Of a stretch of DNA of 64,000 nt, positions 39,577-49,377 are shown piece by piece. The notes beneath the pieces are model-generated. The model was given only the letters and a program-made list of their open reading frames with translations. It was not told where the DNA came from and ran no database searches. A program made the translations under genes and the position numbers. The DNA is from Clostridiales bacterium (GTDB taxonomy: Bacteria > Bacillota > Peptococcia > DRI-13 > UBA5745): contig WRIW01000006.1 in assembly GCA_009782505.1 (NCBI GenBank), forward strand, positions 1 through 64,000, given 5' to 3'. Position 1 is the first letter of the stretch; every line of letters begins with the position of its first letter.

Positions 39577-40404
39577 CTATTTCACAAACAGGCTGATTTC
39601 GCCGCTGCTCAGCGTGTGGCGGCGCCCCCGGCTGTCTTCCACGATGAGGAAACCCTGGTCGTCGATATCCACGGCCCTGGCCGCGCTTAGCCCCTCGGCG
39701 CCCGTGATTTGCACCTCCCTGCCCAGTACGCAGGAGCGCTTCCTGGCTTCTTCGATCAGCCGCCCGGTATAGTGCCCGCCGCCTTCTTCCAAGTCCTTCC
39801 CCATCCGCCGGACGCCCTCGATGAGCGCGGCTGCCAGCCGGCTCCGGGAGACTTGCGCCCCTCCCGCGTCCAGGGCTCCGGCTTTGCCTGCCAGCTCGGC
39901 AGGGAAGCCTTCGCCGCTCTCTTTCACATTGACGCCTATACCCACGATGTAGGCGCCGCCGACGGCTTCCGTCAGGATACCGGCTATTTTTTTACCGCCC
40001 AGGTACAGGTCGTTCACCCATTTGATCTGCATCCGCGCGCCGCAGCTCTCCTCGACGGCTTCGGCGGCGGCTACGGCAGCCCCGGTAGTCAGCAGCAGGA
40101 TCCGGCTGCCGGTCAGCTTTGGCCGCAGGATCACGCTGAGGTATACCCCGCTGTCCGGCGGTGAGTAGAAACTCCGCCCCATCCTGCCCCTGCCCGCTGT
40201 TTGCCGATTGGCAACCACTGCTGTGCCTGCTGGAGCGCCGTCGGCTGCCAGCTCTTTCGCCATATCGTTTGTGGAGACTACGCTTTCATATACGAATATC
40301 GTCTTTTGCCCTGCGTTCAGCGGCGTTTGTTCAGTATCTCCCACCAGATAAGCCGCTATGCTTTCCGCCGTCAGCGAATCGTCCCTTGCTATTTCCCAGC
40401 CCAT
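39577..40404 (-). CDS. birA: Biotin--[acetyl-CoA-carboxylase] ligase
   Basis: VVSTNDMAKELA, RQTAGRGRMGRSFYSPPDSGVYLSVILRP, IKWVNDLYLGGKKIAGILTE. Confidence 0.93.
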   Translation of the reverse strand: MGWEIARDDSLTAESIAAYLVGDTEQTPLNAGQKTIFVYESVVSTNDMAKELAADGAPAGTAVVANRQTAGRGRMGRSFYSPPDSGVYLSVILRPKLTGSRILLLTTGAAVAAAEAVEESCGARMQIKWVNDLYLGGKKIAGILTEAVGGAYIVGIGVNVKESGEGFPAELAGKAGALDAGGAQVSRSRLAAALIEGVRRMGKDLEEGGGHYTGRLIEEARKRSCVLGREVQITGAEGLSAARAVDIDDQGFLIVEDSRGRRHTLSSGEISLFVK

Positions 40405-40408
40405 TCCG

Positions 40409-41401
40409 CTACCTGACCAGCCCGGTATCTTCGGGCAAGCCCATCATCAGGTTCATGTTCTGTATCGCCGCGCCCCCGGCGCCCTTGCCCAGATTGTCCA
40501 GGCGGCAAGCCAGGGTGATGCGCTCCTCGTTGCCCAGCACGAATATCTCCGCCCTATCTGTATCGTTGCAGCCCATAGCGTTTACGTAGCTCTTGCCCTC
40601 GCAGGCGCCGCCCCCCTCGTAGGGCATGACCCGCACCATGAGGCTGTCATTATAATGCTCCGCCAGGGCTTCCCACAGCCTTTGCGGGGATACTGCCTTT
40701 CCCGAGTCGCTTAGCAGCCTTGCCGCCAGCGGGGTATATACCGCCAGACCCCTGGGGAAATCCGCCACGATAGGCGAGAAAGCCGGCGGATATGCCAGGC
40801 CGGAATACCGGTGCATCTCAGGCAAGTGCTTGTGCGCCTGCCCCAGGGCATATTCCCTAGGCGCGTCATAGTCCGGGTACAGCTCAGCCCGCCGAGGATC
40901 CTCATACTCGCCGATCATAGGCTTACCCCCGCCGGTATAGCCGGTTATGCTGTGGCAGGATATGGGATAATCCCCCGGGATGAGCCCTTTCCCGACCAGG
41001 GGGCTTACCGGCAGCAAGAAAGCGGCGGCATGGCAGCCTGTATTCGCTACCCGGGCGGCTCCCGCTATGGCTTCCCGCCTGGACGCGGATAACTCCGGCA
41101 GCCCATACACCCAACCCGGATGCACCCGGTGAGCCGTGCTGGCGTCGATGATCTTCGTCCTGTCGTTCCCCGCTTCGATCAAGGCGACCGCTTCCGCCGC
41201 CGCGTCGTCGGGCAAGCACAGAAACACCACATCCGCCTTGTTTATGTACTGTCGGCGGGCTTCCCCGTCCTTCCTGTCCTCTTCGGGTATCGTTAGCAAA
41301 CATACGTTCGGGTGCCCCGCCAGCCGCTGTATGATTTGCAGCCCGGTGGTTCCGGCCTGTCCGTCCACATATACGTTGAACTGCCCTGTCTTGCTAGCCA
41401 T
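40409..41401 (-). CDS. argC: N-acetyl-gamma-glutamyl-phosphate reductase, type 2 form
   Basis: FNVYVDGQAGTTGLQIIQRL, ANTGCHAAAFLLPVSPLV; start at ATG 41401. Confidence 0.88.
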   Translation of the reverse strand: MASKTGQFNVYVDGQAGTTGLQIIQRLAGHPNVCLLTIPEEDRKDGEARRQYINKADVVFLCLPDDAAAEAVALIEAGNDRTKIIDASTAHRVHPGWVYGLPELSASRREAIAGAARVANTGCHAAAFLLPVSPLVGKGLIPGDYPISCHSITGYTGGGKPMIGEYEDPRRAELYPDYDAPREYALGQAHKHLPEMHRYSGLAYPPAFSPIVADFPRGLAVYTPLAARLLSDSGKAVSPQRLWEALAEHYNDSLMVRVMPYEGGGACEGKSYVNAMGCNDTDRAEIFVLGNEERITLACRLDNLGKGAGGAAIQNMNLMMGLPEDTGLVR

Positions 41402-42833
41402 TCTTACCGCCGCCTTCATTTCTTTTCTTTCGTTCCACTTCGATTCCCAACACATTCGCCGCGGCGCTCTCCCCCGCCGTCCAACCGGTGGAGAAAGCCG
41501 CCTGCAGATTGTACCCGCCGGTGTAGCCGTCTACATCCAGCAGCTCCCCGGCTATGTATAGCCCTTCCGCCTTCTTCGACGCCATCGTCCGGGGGTCTAC
41601 TTCCGACAGGTCTACCCCGCCCACTGTAATGATAGCTTCTTCCAGTGGCCTGGTCCCGGTGATCGGCACGCTTAGAGCTTTCAGGGCGCGGCTGATATCC
41701 CAGCGCTGAGCCCGGGTCAGCTCCGCTATCGCCTGCTCCCCGTCCAGGCCGGCCTGCTTGATCACAGCGGGGATAAGCGCCCGGGGTAGCAGGTCCACCA
41801 TGGCGTTTGCCAGCCGTTTCCTTTGGTATCGCTGGAAATCCCTCTGCAGCCGTTTATCCAGTATCTCCGGGGACAAAGCCGGCTTTAGATCGATGCGCAC
41901 GGCGTAGGTCTCGCCACTTCGCTGATAGAAACGGCTCAGGCTGAGGATGACCGGCCCCGTCAGGCCAAAATGGGCGAAGAGCATCTCCCCCTGGAACTCC
42001 GCAAGCTTCCGCTGTGAGCCGTGAGCGTCTGCCGCTTCCCCGCCGGGCGGTTCGGCGCCGGAATCGCCGTTGGTTTCAGCCGCCGCCCTGGTTGCTACCC
42101 CGCTGCGCGGTTCGTCGACGGCAGCGCCCGGCCCGGCCCATAGGGAAGCCTTTACATTTCGCAAGCTCAGCCCGGACAGAGCCCCGACCCAGCTTTCCGC
42201 CGACTCAAGAGGTACCAGAGCAGGGCTCAGTTCGGTTATCCTGTGTCCGGCTTCCCCAGCCCACGCATAACCGTCCCCAGTGGAGCCGGTCAAGGGGTAG
42301 GACATGCCCCCTGTGGCGATGACCACCGCCTTCGCCCGTATCTCCGAGTTGTCCCAGGGATCGTAGACCGAAACCCCGGCGACGCGTTGCATGCCGCCGC
42401 CGCCAGCCGGCTCCAGGATGAGCCCTTGCACCTTGCAGCCCCGGATGATCTCGACCCCCGCTTCCGCCGCCAGCCGCTCCAGGGCGTCCGCTACGTCCGC
42501 CGCCCGGTCAGACATGGGGAAGACCCGTCCCCCCCGCTCTTCCTTCGTCTCGACCCCCGCCTCTTCCAGCAGCCGGCGGATATCCTGGTGAAAAAGCCGT
42601 GAAAAGGCGCTATACAGGAACTTTCCCTTCTCCCCATACTGACGGATGAAAGGCTGGAGCTCCTTATTATTCGTGATGTTGCAGCGGCCTTTGCCCGTGA
42701 TCCTCAGCTTTCTGCCCAAGACATTGTTCTTCTCGGCTAAAATAACCCGGGCCCCCATACGGGCAGCCCGGATAGCCGCTAAAAGACCGGCGGGGCCTCC
42801 GCCCACTACCAACACATCCGTCTCTCTAAACAT
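41394..42833 (-). CDS. Second HI0933/BaiN-like flavoprotein
   Basis: VLVVGGGPAGLLAAIRAARMGARV, GRKLRITGKGRCNITN, DGYTGGYNLQAAFSTG. Confidence 0.88.
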   Translation of the reverse strand: MFRETDVLVVGGGPAGLLAAIRAARMGARVILAEKNNVLGRKLRITGKGRCNITNNKELQPFIRQYGEKGKFLYSAFSRLFHQDIRRLLEEAGVETKEERGGRVFPMSDRAADVADALERLAAEAGVEIIRGCKVQGLILEPAGGGGMQRVAGVSVYDPWDNSEIRAKAVVIATGGMSYPLTGSTGDGYAWAGEAGHRITELSPALVPLESAESWVGALSGLSLRNVKASLWAGPGAAVDEPRSGVATRAAAETNGDSGAEPPGGEAADAHGSQRKLAEFQGEMLFAHFGLTGPVILSLSRFYQRSGETYAVRIDLKPALSPEILDKRLQRDFQRYQRKRLANAMVDLLPRALIPAVIKQAGLDGEQAIAELTRAQRWDISRALKALSVPITGTRPLEEAIITVGGVDLSEVDPRTMASKKAEGLYIAGELLDVDGYTGGYNLQAAFSTGWTAGESAAANVLGIEVERKKRNEGGGKNG

Positions 42834-42835
42834 CT

Positions 42836-42996
42836 CGCTTGTCTCTTTCGCTTCTGGCGACGTCCGCTTCCTCCAAAAACTCAGTCATGTACCCACTGTA
42901 CACTCCTTCGTTTTTCTCGTTGCTTGCCTTGCCAGAAACGAAATATCCTGCGCGACCGGCTGTCTCTTTCGCTTCTGGCGACGTCCGCTTCGACGT
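42836..42996 (-). repeat. Family A palindromic repeat (between ileS and flavoprotein gene)
   Basis: GTCTCTTTCGCTTCTGGCGACGTCCGCTTC twice at 121 bp offset; arms CTTTCGCTTCTGGC / GCCAGAAACGAAAT. Confidence 0.83.
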
Positions 42997-42997
42997 C

Positions 42998-45754
42998 CTA
43001 CCCCAGTACCTTGGCGCAGCGGGGGCAAAGCCCGTCTTCGTTCACATCCTCATGATAGATCCAGCACCGGGCGCATTTCTTCCCCTGGGCGGGGACGACT
43101 TCCGCCGTCAGCGCTTCCCCCTCCGCCATCAGCAGCTCGGCCTGGGATACGATGAACAAATCCGCCAGCATACCCTCATACTCCTCCAGCCAGCCATAAA
43201 CGCCCCTGCCGGCTTTGAGTATCACTTTCGCTTCCAGGGAATGACCGATCATCTTATCCGCCCGGGCGTCCTCAAGCACCTTCAGTACCTGCTCCCGGAC
43301 GTCGATCAGCTGTTTCCAGCGCCCGTCCAGCCCGTCGTCCCTCCACTCTTCCCGCCCCTCCGGCCAGAAGCCGAGCTGGGCGAAGGGGAGCTCTTCAGAC
43401 TCCGGCAGGTACTGCCATATCTCTTCGGCAGTGAAGGTCAGGATGGGCGAAAGCATCAGCGTCAGGGCCTGCAGCGTCTCCCAAAGCGCCTGCTGGGCGC
43501 TCCTGCGCTGGGGCGAATCCGCCTTCTCGCAATACAGCCGGTCTTTGATGATATCCAGATAAAACGCGCTCATCTCCACCGTGCAGAAACGATGAATGGC
43601 ATGATAGGCTGTGTGGAACTCAAACTCGTCGAATGCCCTGGTCACGGTTTCCATCACCCGGGCCAGCTGATCAAGGGCCCAGCGGTCGATTTCCATTAGT
43701 TCCCCATAGGGCCGCCCATCCCGCTCATGGTCGTAATCATACACATTCCCCAGCAGATAACGCACGGTATTCCGCATCTTTCGATAGGCTTCGGATATCT
43801 GCTTCATGATGCCGTCGGAATTCGCCATGTCGTTGCGGTAATCCACGGAAGCGACCCAGAGCCTCAGGATGTCCGCCCCCATCTGCTTGATGACTTTATG
43901 TGGGTCTACGGTATTGCCCAGGGACTTGGACTGCTTACGGCCCTTTTCATCCACGAGGAAGCCGTGGGTCAGCACCGTCCTGTAGGGCGCGCTCCCCCTC
44001 AGGGCGACCCCGGTGCACAAGGACGAGTTGAACCAGCCCCTGTGCTGGTCGCTGCCTTCCAGGTACATATCCGACGGCCAGCCCAGCTCGGGGCGTTTGT
44101 CCAACACCGCCATATGGCTTGAGCCGGAGTCGAACCATACGTCCATGATGTCTTTTTCTTTGCGGAAAGACTTCCCGCCGCACCCCGGGCACGCAAAGCC
44201 CTCGGGCAGCAGCTCAGCCGCTTCCCTTATCCACCAGGCGTTGGAGCCTTCCCGGCCAAATATCCCCGCCACCCGGTCTATGACAGCCCTGTCCACCACA
44301 GGCTCTCCGCAGTCTTCGCAGTAGAATATCGGGATAGGCACGCCCCAGGCGCGCTGCCTGGATATGCACCAGTCCCCCCGGTCGGCGATCATATTGTGGA
44401 TGCGGTCGCGCCCCCAGGGCGGCACCCACCGCACCTGGCTGTCGATGGCGTCCAGAGCCTCCTGGCGGAAGCCGTCGATGGAGACGAACCACTGCTCCGC
44501 CGCCCGAAACATCACCGGCTTCTTGCATCGCCAGCAGTGGGGGTACTGGTGTCGGAGGGTGCTCTTCGCCAGCAGCATGCCTTTTTCCGCCAGCAGCTTC
44601 AGTATCGCCGGGTTCGCGTCCTCGATAAACATACCGGCCACCGGACCGCCTTCTTCGGTAAATACCCCGCGGATGTCGATGGGGCAATACGTATCCAAAC
44701 CGTACTTCACGCCCATTTCGAAGTCTTCCGCCCCATGGCCCGGGGCGGTATGGACGCAGCCCGTGCCGGCTTCCGTGGTCACATGCTCCCCTAAGATCAT
44801 CAGGGAATCCCTGTCCAGGTAGGGATGGCGGCAGATAAGCCCTTCCAGCTCCTTTCCCTGGATGCTTTCCATTATATGTAAGTCTGACAGGCCGCAGGCG
44901 CCGGCGAAGGATTCCAGCAATGCCTCGGCGACCAGATAGCGCTCCTTCTTATCCTCCCGCGCCGCTTCGGCTACCACGTAAGTCAGCTCAGGGTGGAAGC
45001 ATACGGCCAGGTTGGCGGGGATGGTCCAGGGGGTGGTGGTCCAGATCACCACGGACACGTCTTTGGTCTTCACCACGCCTTTCCCGTCGGCAAGGGGGAA
45101 TTTCACATAGATGGAGTGGGATTTTTTGTCCTCATACTCGATCTCCGCCTCCGCCAGGGAAGTCTCGCATTCCGGGCACCAGTACACCGGCTTCAGCCCT
45201 TTGTAGATGTAGCCTTTCGCCGCCATTTCCCCAAACACCCTTATCTGGGCTTCTTCGAAATCCGGCGTCAGGGTGATGTACGGATGATCCCAGTCCCCCC
45301 GTACCCCCAGCCGTTTAAACTCTTCCCTCTGTATATCCACGAATTCCAGGGCAAACTCCCTGCACCTGTCCCGGAAGACCAGGGTATCGATCTCATGACG
45401 CTTCAGCCCCAGATCCTTCTCCGCCCTGTGCTCGATGGGCAGCCCGTGGGTATCCCACCCCGGCACATAAGGAGAATCAAAGCCTGCCATGGTCTTATAT
45501 TTCACGATCATGTCCTTGAGGACTTTATTCAACACATGTCCAAGGTGTATATCCCCGTTGGCGTACGGGGGCCCGTCATGCAGTATATATTTCGGCCGCC
45601 CGGCCCTGGACTTCTGCGCCAGCCCGTAGATATCCGCGTCCTCCATCCGCTTCAGCAGTTCCGGCTCCTTCTGGGGAAGCCCGCCCCGCATGGGGAAATC
45701 CGTTTTCGGCAGATTGAGGGTATCGTTGTATTGTTTTTCCGGTTCCTGTGCCAT
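42998..45754 (-). CDS. ileS: Isoleucyl-tRNA synthetase
   Basis: HDGPPYANGDIHLGHVLNK (HIGH) and KQSKSLGN (KMSKS); C-term zinc-binding CARCWIYHEDVNEDGLCPRC. Confidence 0.97.
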   Translation of the reverse strand: MAQEPEKQYNDTLNLPKTDFPMRGGLPQKEPELLKRMEDADIYGLAQKSRAGRPKYILHDGPPYANGDIHLGHVLNKVLKDMIVKYKTMAGFDSPYVPGWDTHGLPIEHRAEKDLGLKRHEIDTLVFRDRCREFALEFVDIQREEFKRLGVRGDWDHPYITLTPDFEEAQIRVFGEMAAKGYIYKGLKPVYWCPECETSLAEAEIEYEDKKSHSIYVKFPLADGKGVVKTKDVSVVIWTTTPWTIPANLAVCFHPELTYVVAEAAREDKKERYLVAEALLESFAGACGLSDLHIMESIQGKELEGLICRHPYLDRDSLMILGEHVTTEAGTGCVHTAPGHGAEDFEMGVKYGLDTYCPIDIRGVFTEEGGPVAGMFIEDANPAILKLLAEKGMLLAKSTLRHQYPHCWRCKKPVMFRAAEQWFVSIDGFRQEALDAIDSQVRWVPPWGRDRIHNMIADRGDWCISRQRAWGVPIPIFYCEDCGEPVVDRAVIDRVAGIFGREGSNAWWIREAAELLPEGFACPGCGGKSFRKEKDIMDVWFDSGSSHMAVLDKRPELGWPSDMYLEGSDQHRGWFNSSLCTGVALRGSAPYRTVLTHGFLVDEKGRKQSKSLGNTVDPHKVIKQMGADILRLWVASVDYRNDMANSDGIMKQISEAYRKMRNTVRYLLGNVYDYDHERDGRPYGELMEIDRWALDQLARVMETVTRAFDEFEFHTAYHAIHRFCTVEMSAFYLDIIKDRLYCEKADSPQRRSAQQALWETLQALTLMLSPILTFTAEEIWQYLPESEELPFAQLGFWPEGREEWRDDGLDGRWKQLIDVREQVLKVLEDARADKMIGHSLEAKVILKAGRGVYGWLEEYEGMLADLFIVSQAELLMAEGEALTAEVVPAQGKKCARCWIYHEDVNEDGLCPRCAKVLG

Positions 45755-45824
45755 TTGTGTTTCTCCTAACATATGCCGCGCCGTACATGCCTCCGCCGGC
45801 GCCGCTGCTCCATATAGCCCCCGG

Positions 45825-47183
45825 TCAATCCTCCGGCGAGCCGTACATGTCGTCCAGCGCCTTGAGGGCGTCTTCCATTTTTTGCGCCAGCAGCACGACT
45901 TTTTCCATACTCTCCGTCTCGTCTTTGACGATAAACGGCGAGTCTCCCGCGCCGCCTGATTCGCCGGCGTCCCCCGGCTCCTCGCTTCCCGCGGTAAATG
46001 GTTCGGTAGGCTTATCCGGCAGGATGAAGCCCGGATGGTTGGCCAAGGTGTACTCGGGGCTGCCTATAGGCTGAGCGCCCAACCCGCCATCGTTTAGCGC
46101 CACTTCGTCCGCTCCTGTATCGTCCTGCGCCGCGCCGCCATCCGCCGCCTCATCCGTCACGGCGCCCTCCCGGCGATATAGGTTCGCCGCGTACTGCCCG
46201 ATGACTTCTTCCGGCTCGATGACCACGGTAAACCCGCTGATGCCGGGTTTATCCGCCTCTGCGTCATCCCCGGCGTGTGCATACTCCGCTGCCTCTTCCG
46301 TATCAGCCGGAACCGCTCCCGCCGCCCATTCTTCTTCAGCCGCCGGCGTTTCCGCCGCTTCCGTTATATCCGTAGCCGCTATCTCATCCGCCGCCGCTTT
46401 AGCCATTTCCGCTTCCTCGTACTCTGACGGCGTATCATCCCGCATCGCCGGCTCGCCGGCTTCCGCCGCGCCCATTACTGCCGCGCCGCTCTCCTCCGCT
46501 GCCGCTTCCCCGGCCGCGTCCGTTGCGCCCGCGTATACCGGCGCCTCTCCCGCCGCACCGGCTGCTTCAGCCGCAGCATCCTCCGCGGTTATGCCGGTCA
46601 TGCCGGCTTCCGCGCCTTCGCTTTCCAGGGAGACCACGTCGGGAAGCGTCTGCTCCTGCCCGCCGTCCTCGCCCATCAGATCCCTCTCATGCCCTCCGTG
46701 GAGGAGCTTGTCCATATCGCTGTCGGTGAGGACCAGCTCTTTGTCTTTGTAGCCGTCCAGCAGCTCCATCTGGAACTCCAGGAAGCCTTTATGCTTCAGA
46801 TACAGCTGCTTCTCATACAGGCGCAGGTGCTCGATGCGCTGGCGGGCGTCCAGTACGTCCCTTTCCGCATCCTGGACGATTTTGTCCCCCTTGTTTTCCG
46901 CCTCGTGAAGGATCACATCGGCCGCTTTCTTCGCCCGAGCCGCTTCCTCGTCGTGTACCCGCTGGGCCAGGAGCATGGTCTTCTCCAGAGCGGAGCTGAC
47001 CTCCCGGCTTTTGCCCATCTCTTCTTCCAGGAGGACGATCCTGTCCTTCAGCTCCTTGTTTTCCCTGAAGTAGGTCTCCTGGTCGCGGATGATCTCATCC
47101 AGGAAAGCGTCCACTTCCTCCATCCGATAGCCGCGAAATGCCCGGGTAAATACTTTATTGTGGATATCTAGTGGCGTCAGCAT
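45825..47183 (-). CDS. DivIVA-domain protein with long Ala/Glu-rich C-terminal extension
   Basis: LTPLDIHNKVFTRAFRGYRMEEVDAFLDEIIRDQE N-term; ~280 aa low-complexity tail. Confidence 0.88.
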   Translation of the reverse strand: MLTPLDIHNKVFTRAFRGYRMEEVDAFLDEIIRDQETYFRENKELKDRIVLLEEEMGKSREVSSALEKTMLLAQRVHDEEAARAKKAADVILHEAENKGDKIVQDAERDVLDARQRIEHLRLYEKQLYLKHKGFLEFQMELLDGYKDKELVLTDSDMDKLLHGGHERDLMGEDGGQEQTLPDVVSLESEGAEAGMTGITAEDAAAEAAGAAGEAPVYAGATDAAGEAAAEESGAAVMGAAEAGEPAMRDDTPSEYEEAEMAKAAADEIAATDITEAAETPAAEEEWAAGAVPADTEEAAEYAHAGDDAEADKPGISGFTVVIEPEEVIGQYAANLYRREGAVTDEAADGGAAQDDTGADEVALNDGGLGAQPIGSPEYTLANHPGFILPDKPTEPFTAGSEEPGDAGESGGAGDSPFIVKDETESMEKVVLLAQKMEDALKALDDMYGSPED

Positions 47184-47297
47184 TGTTTATCTCTCCTCGT
47201 CACTTGTTTATATGATCTTAAATCCGTGAACTTTGTTAAACGCTGTGATTTGTCGCGCGACCCGCCCAAGGCAGCGCGGTCCTATTGAGTCGCTGCC

Positions 47298-48104
47298 TTA
47301 TATATTCGCGCATTTCTCAGCGCCGGCCTTCACCGCCTCCATCATCGCCCCGCGCAGCCCCGCTTTCTCCAGGGCATAGACGCCTTCGATGGTGGCGCCC
47401 CCCGGGGAGCATACGCCGTCCTTCAGCTGCCCGGGATGCCCCTGGCCGGCTAAGACCATCTCCGCCGCCCCCCTGACCGCTTCCGCAGCCAGCTTCTGAG
47501 CCACCTGGCGGGGCAGCCCCATCATGGCGCCCCCGTCAGCCATGGCTTCGATTATCATATACACATAAGCGGGACCGCAGCCGGCGACGCCGGTAGCGGC
47601 ATCGATAAGGCGCTCCTCCAGGGGTATCACGGCGCCCACCGTCTCAAATATCTTCTTCGCGAATTCCACGTCCCGCTCCCCGGCTTTGCTGCCGGCGCAC
47701 AGGCAGGTGACGCCCGCGCCCACCATGGCGGGGGTATTCGGCATCACGCGCACCACGGGCAGCGCGCCGCCCCTCCCCGGCTGCAAAGCGCTTTCCAGTT
47801 GAGCCGTGGTCACCCCGGCCATGATGGAGATGACTCTGTGGGAAGGTCTCAGCCCGGGCCGCAGCGCTTCAGCCGCCCCGGCGAAGTACTGGGGTTTGAC
47901 TGCCATGACCAGTACCTCGCATGCACCGGCAAGCTCCCCGTTGTCCGCCGTACAGCGTATCCCGTATGTCTTCTCCATATGCTCCCGGCGCTTCCCGTCG
48001 GGATCCGCGCCCCGTATATCCTCAGGCGCGAAGCCGCCCTTCAGCATACCGCTGACGACCGCCTCCGCCATCATGCCGGAGCCGACAAACCCTATGCTCG
48101 TCAT
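47298..48104 (-). CDS. proC: Pyrroline-5-carboxylate reductase
   Basis: IGFVGSGMMAEAVVSGML, GCGPAYVYMIIEAMADGG, GHPGQLKDGVCSPGGATIEGV. Confidence 0.95.
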   Translation of the reverse strand: MTSIGFVGSGMMAEAVVSGMLKGGFAPEDIRGADPDGKRREHMEKTYGIRCTADNGELAGACEVLVMAVKPQYFAGAAEALRPGLRPSHRVISIMAGVTTAQLESALQPGRGGALPVVRVMPNTPAMVGAGVTCLCAGSKAGERDVEFAKKIFETVGAVIPLEERLIDAATGVAGCGPAYVYMIIEAMADGGAMMGLPRQVAQKLAAEAVRGAAEMVLAGQGHPGQLKDGVCSPGGATIEGVYALEKAGLRGAMMEAVKAGAEKCANI

Positions 48105-48127
48105 GTCCCTCGCCCCTTCAGCTCGTT

Positions 48128-48592
48128 TTAATCCTCGTACTGTATCTGATTGATCCAGGGGATGACTTCCTTAGGCTGGGAGATGTTCAGCAGATCCCCG
48201 GTGATCTCCACATGGGAGGGGACTGCCACAAATATACTTCCTCCGGCTTTCTGCATGGAGCCTTCGAGTGCGTAGGCCGTGCCGCCGACAAAGTCGATGA
48301 TGCGCCTGGCGGTAGGCAGATCCAGGGCCTCAAGGTTGATGATCACGCTTCGCCTCGCCTTCAGATGGTCGGAGATGACCTGGCAGTCGTCGAAGCTGAT
48401 GGGCTCCACCAGCACTACCCGCAACGCGTCCTTCGCGTTTGCGGTAATGGGTACGACCTTACTCCTGCCCGCGCCGTTTCGCCGGGCTCTGTCCGGAAGC
48501 TCTTCGTCGATCTCTTCCCTCTCCTCGACGGCTTCCTCTTCCACCTCGTCGCTTAAGCCCATGATCTCCATGAATTTGTCGAATACTCCCAT
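48128..48592 (-). CDS. sepF: Cell division protein SepF
   Basis: DDCQVISDHLKARRSVIINLEALDLPTARRIIDFVGGTAYALEGSMQKAGGSIFVAVPSHVEI. Confidence 0.94.
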   Translation of the reverse strand: MGVFDKFMEIMGLSDEVEEEAVEEREEIDEELPDRARRNGAGRSKVVPITANAKDALRVVLVEPISFDDCQVISDHLKARRSVIINLEALDLPTARRIIDFVGGTAYALEGSMQKAGGSIFVAVPSHVEITGDLLNISQPKEVIPWINQIQYED

Positions 48593-48663
48593 AACAACGC
48601 TTCCTCCTCCTGCGAAATTCAGCTTATCTTTTCGTTATCAAAGCGCTAGTACCATGATCCAGC

Positions 48664-49362
48664 CTATCTCCCGCCAAATATAGCCGTCCCCACGCGGACA
48701 TAATCCGCGCCTTCGGCGATGGCCGCCTCGAAATCATGGCTCATCCCCATGGACAGATACCGTATATCCGCCCCCGGCACGGCCCACGAGGCCGCTTCGT
48801 CCCGTAATGCCCTCATCCTGCGAAACAAAGCCCTCGACCCCTCCGGGTCCTCATGATACTGCCCTATGGTCATCAGCCCCAGTACATGGACGCCGGGCAG
48901 GGCCGCTATCTCCTCCAGCCCCTGCCGCAGGCCCTCCGCGCCAAAGCCCGCCTTGGTCTCCTCCCCGTCGAGGTTCACTTCGATGAGGACGGAGGCTTCC
49001 ACCTGCTTCAGCAGCGCTTGGCGGCTGATTTCCCTCGCCAGGGCCGCGGAGTCCACCGAGTGGATCATCGCCGCTTTATCAATTATATATTTAACTTTGT
49101 TTCTTTGCAATCGTCCAATGAAGTGCCATTCAATATCTTTTGGCAAAACAGGCTGTTTTTCCGTCAATTCCTGAGCCCTGTTCTCTCCAAACAGGCGCTG
49201 CCCCAATCCATAAGCCTCGCGAACCGCTTCGGCGGGGAAAGTTTTCGACACGGCGATGAGCTTTACCTCACCCAGCCCCCTGCCCGCGGCTATGCAGGCT
49301 TCCCGGAAAGCCTCTTCCGTGCGCCTATAGCCGTCGGTTATGGTAAAGGTGTCGCCCGCCAT
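48664..49362 (-). CDS. YggS/YlmE-family PLP-binding protein
   Basis: LIAVSKTFPAEAVREAYGLGQRLFGENRAQEL, SMGMSHDFEAAIAEGADYVRVGTAIFG. Confidence 0.94.
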   Translation of the reverse strand: MAGDTFTITDGYRRTEEAFREACIAAGRGLGEVKLIAVSKTFPAEAVREAYGLGQRLFGENRAQELTEKQPVLPKDIEWHFIGRLQRNKVKYIIDKAAMIHSVDSAALAREISRQALLKQVEASVLIEVNLDGEETKAGFGAEGLRQGLEEIAALPGVHVLGLMTIGQYHEDPEGSRALFRRMRALRDEAASWAVPGADIRYLSMGMSHDFEAAIAEGADYVRVGTAIFGGR

Positions 49363-49377
49363 TCCCCCAGACCCCCC

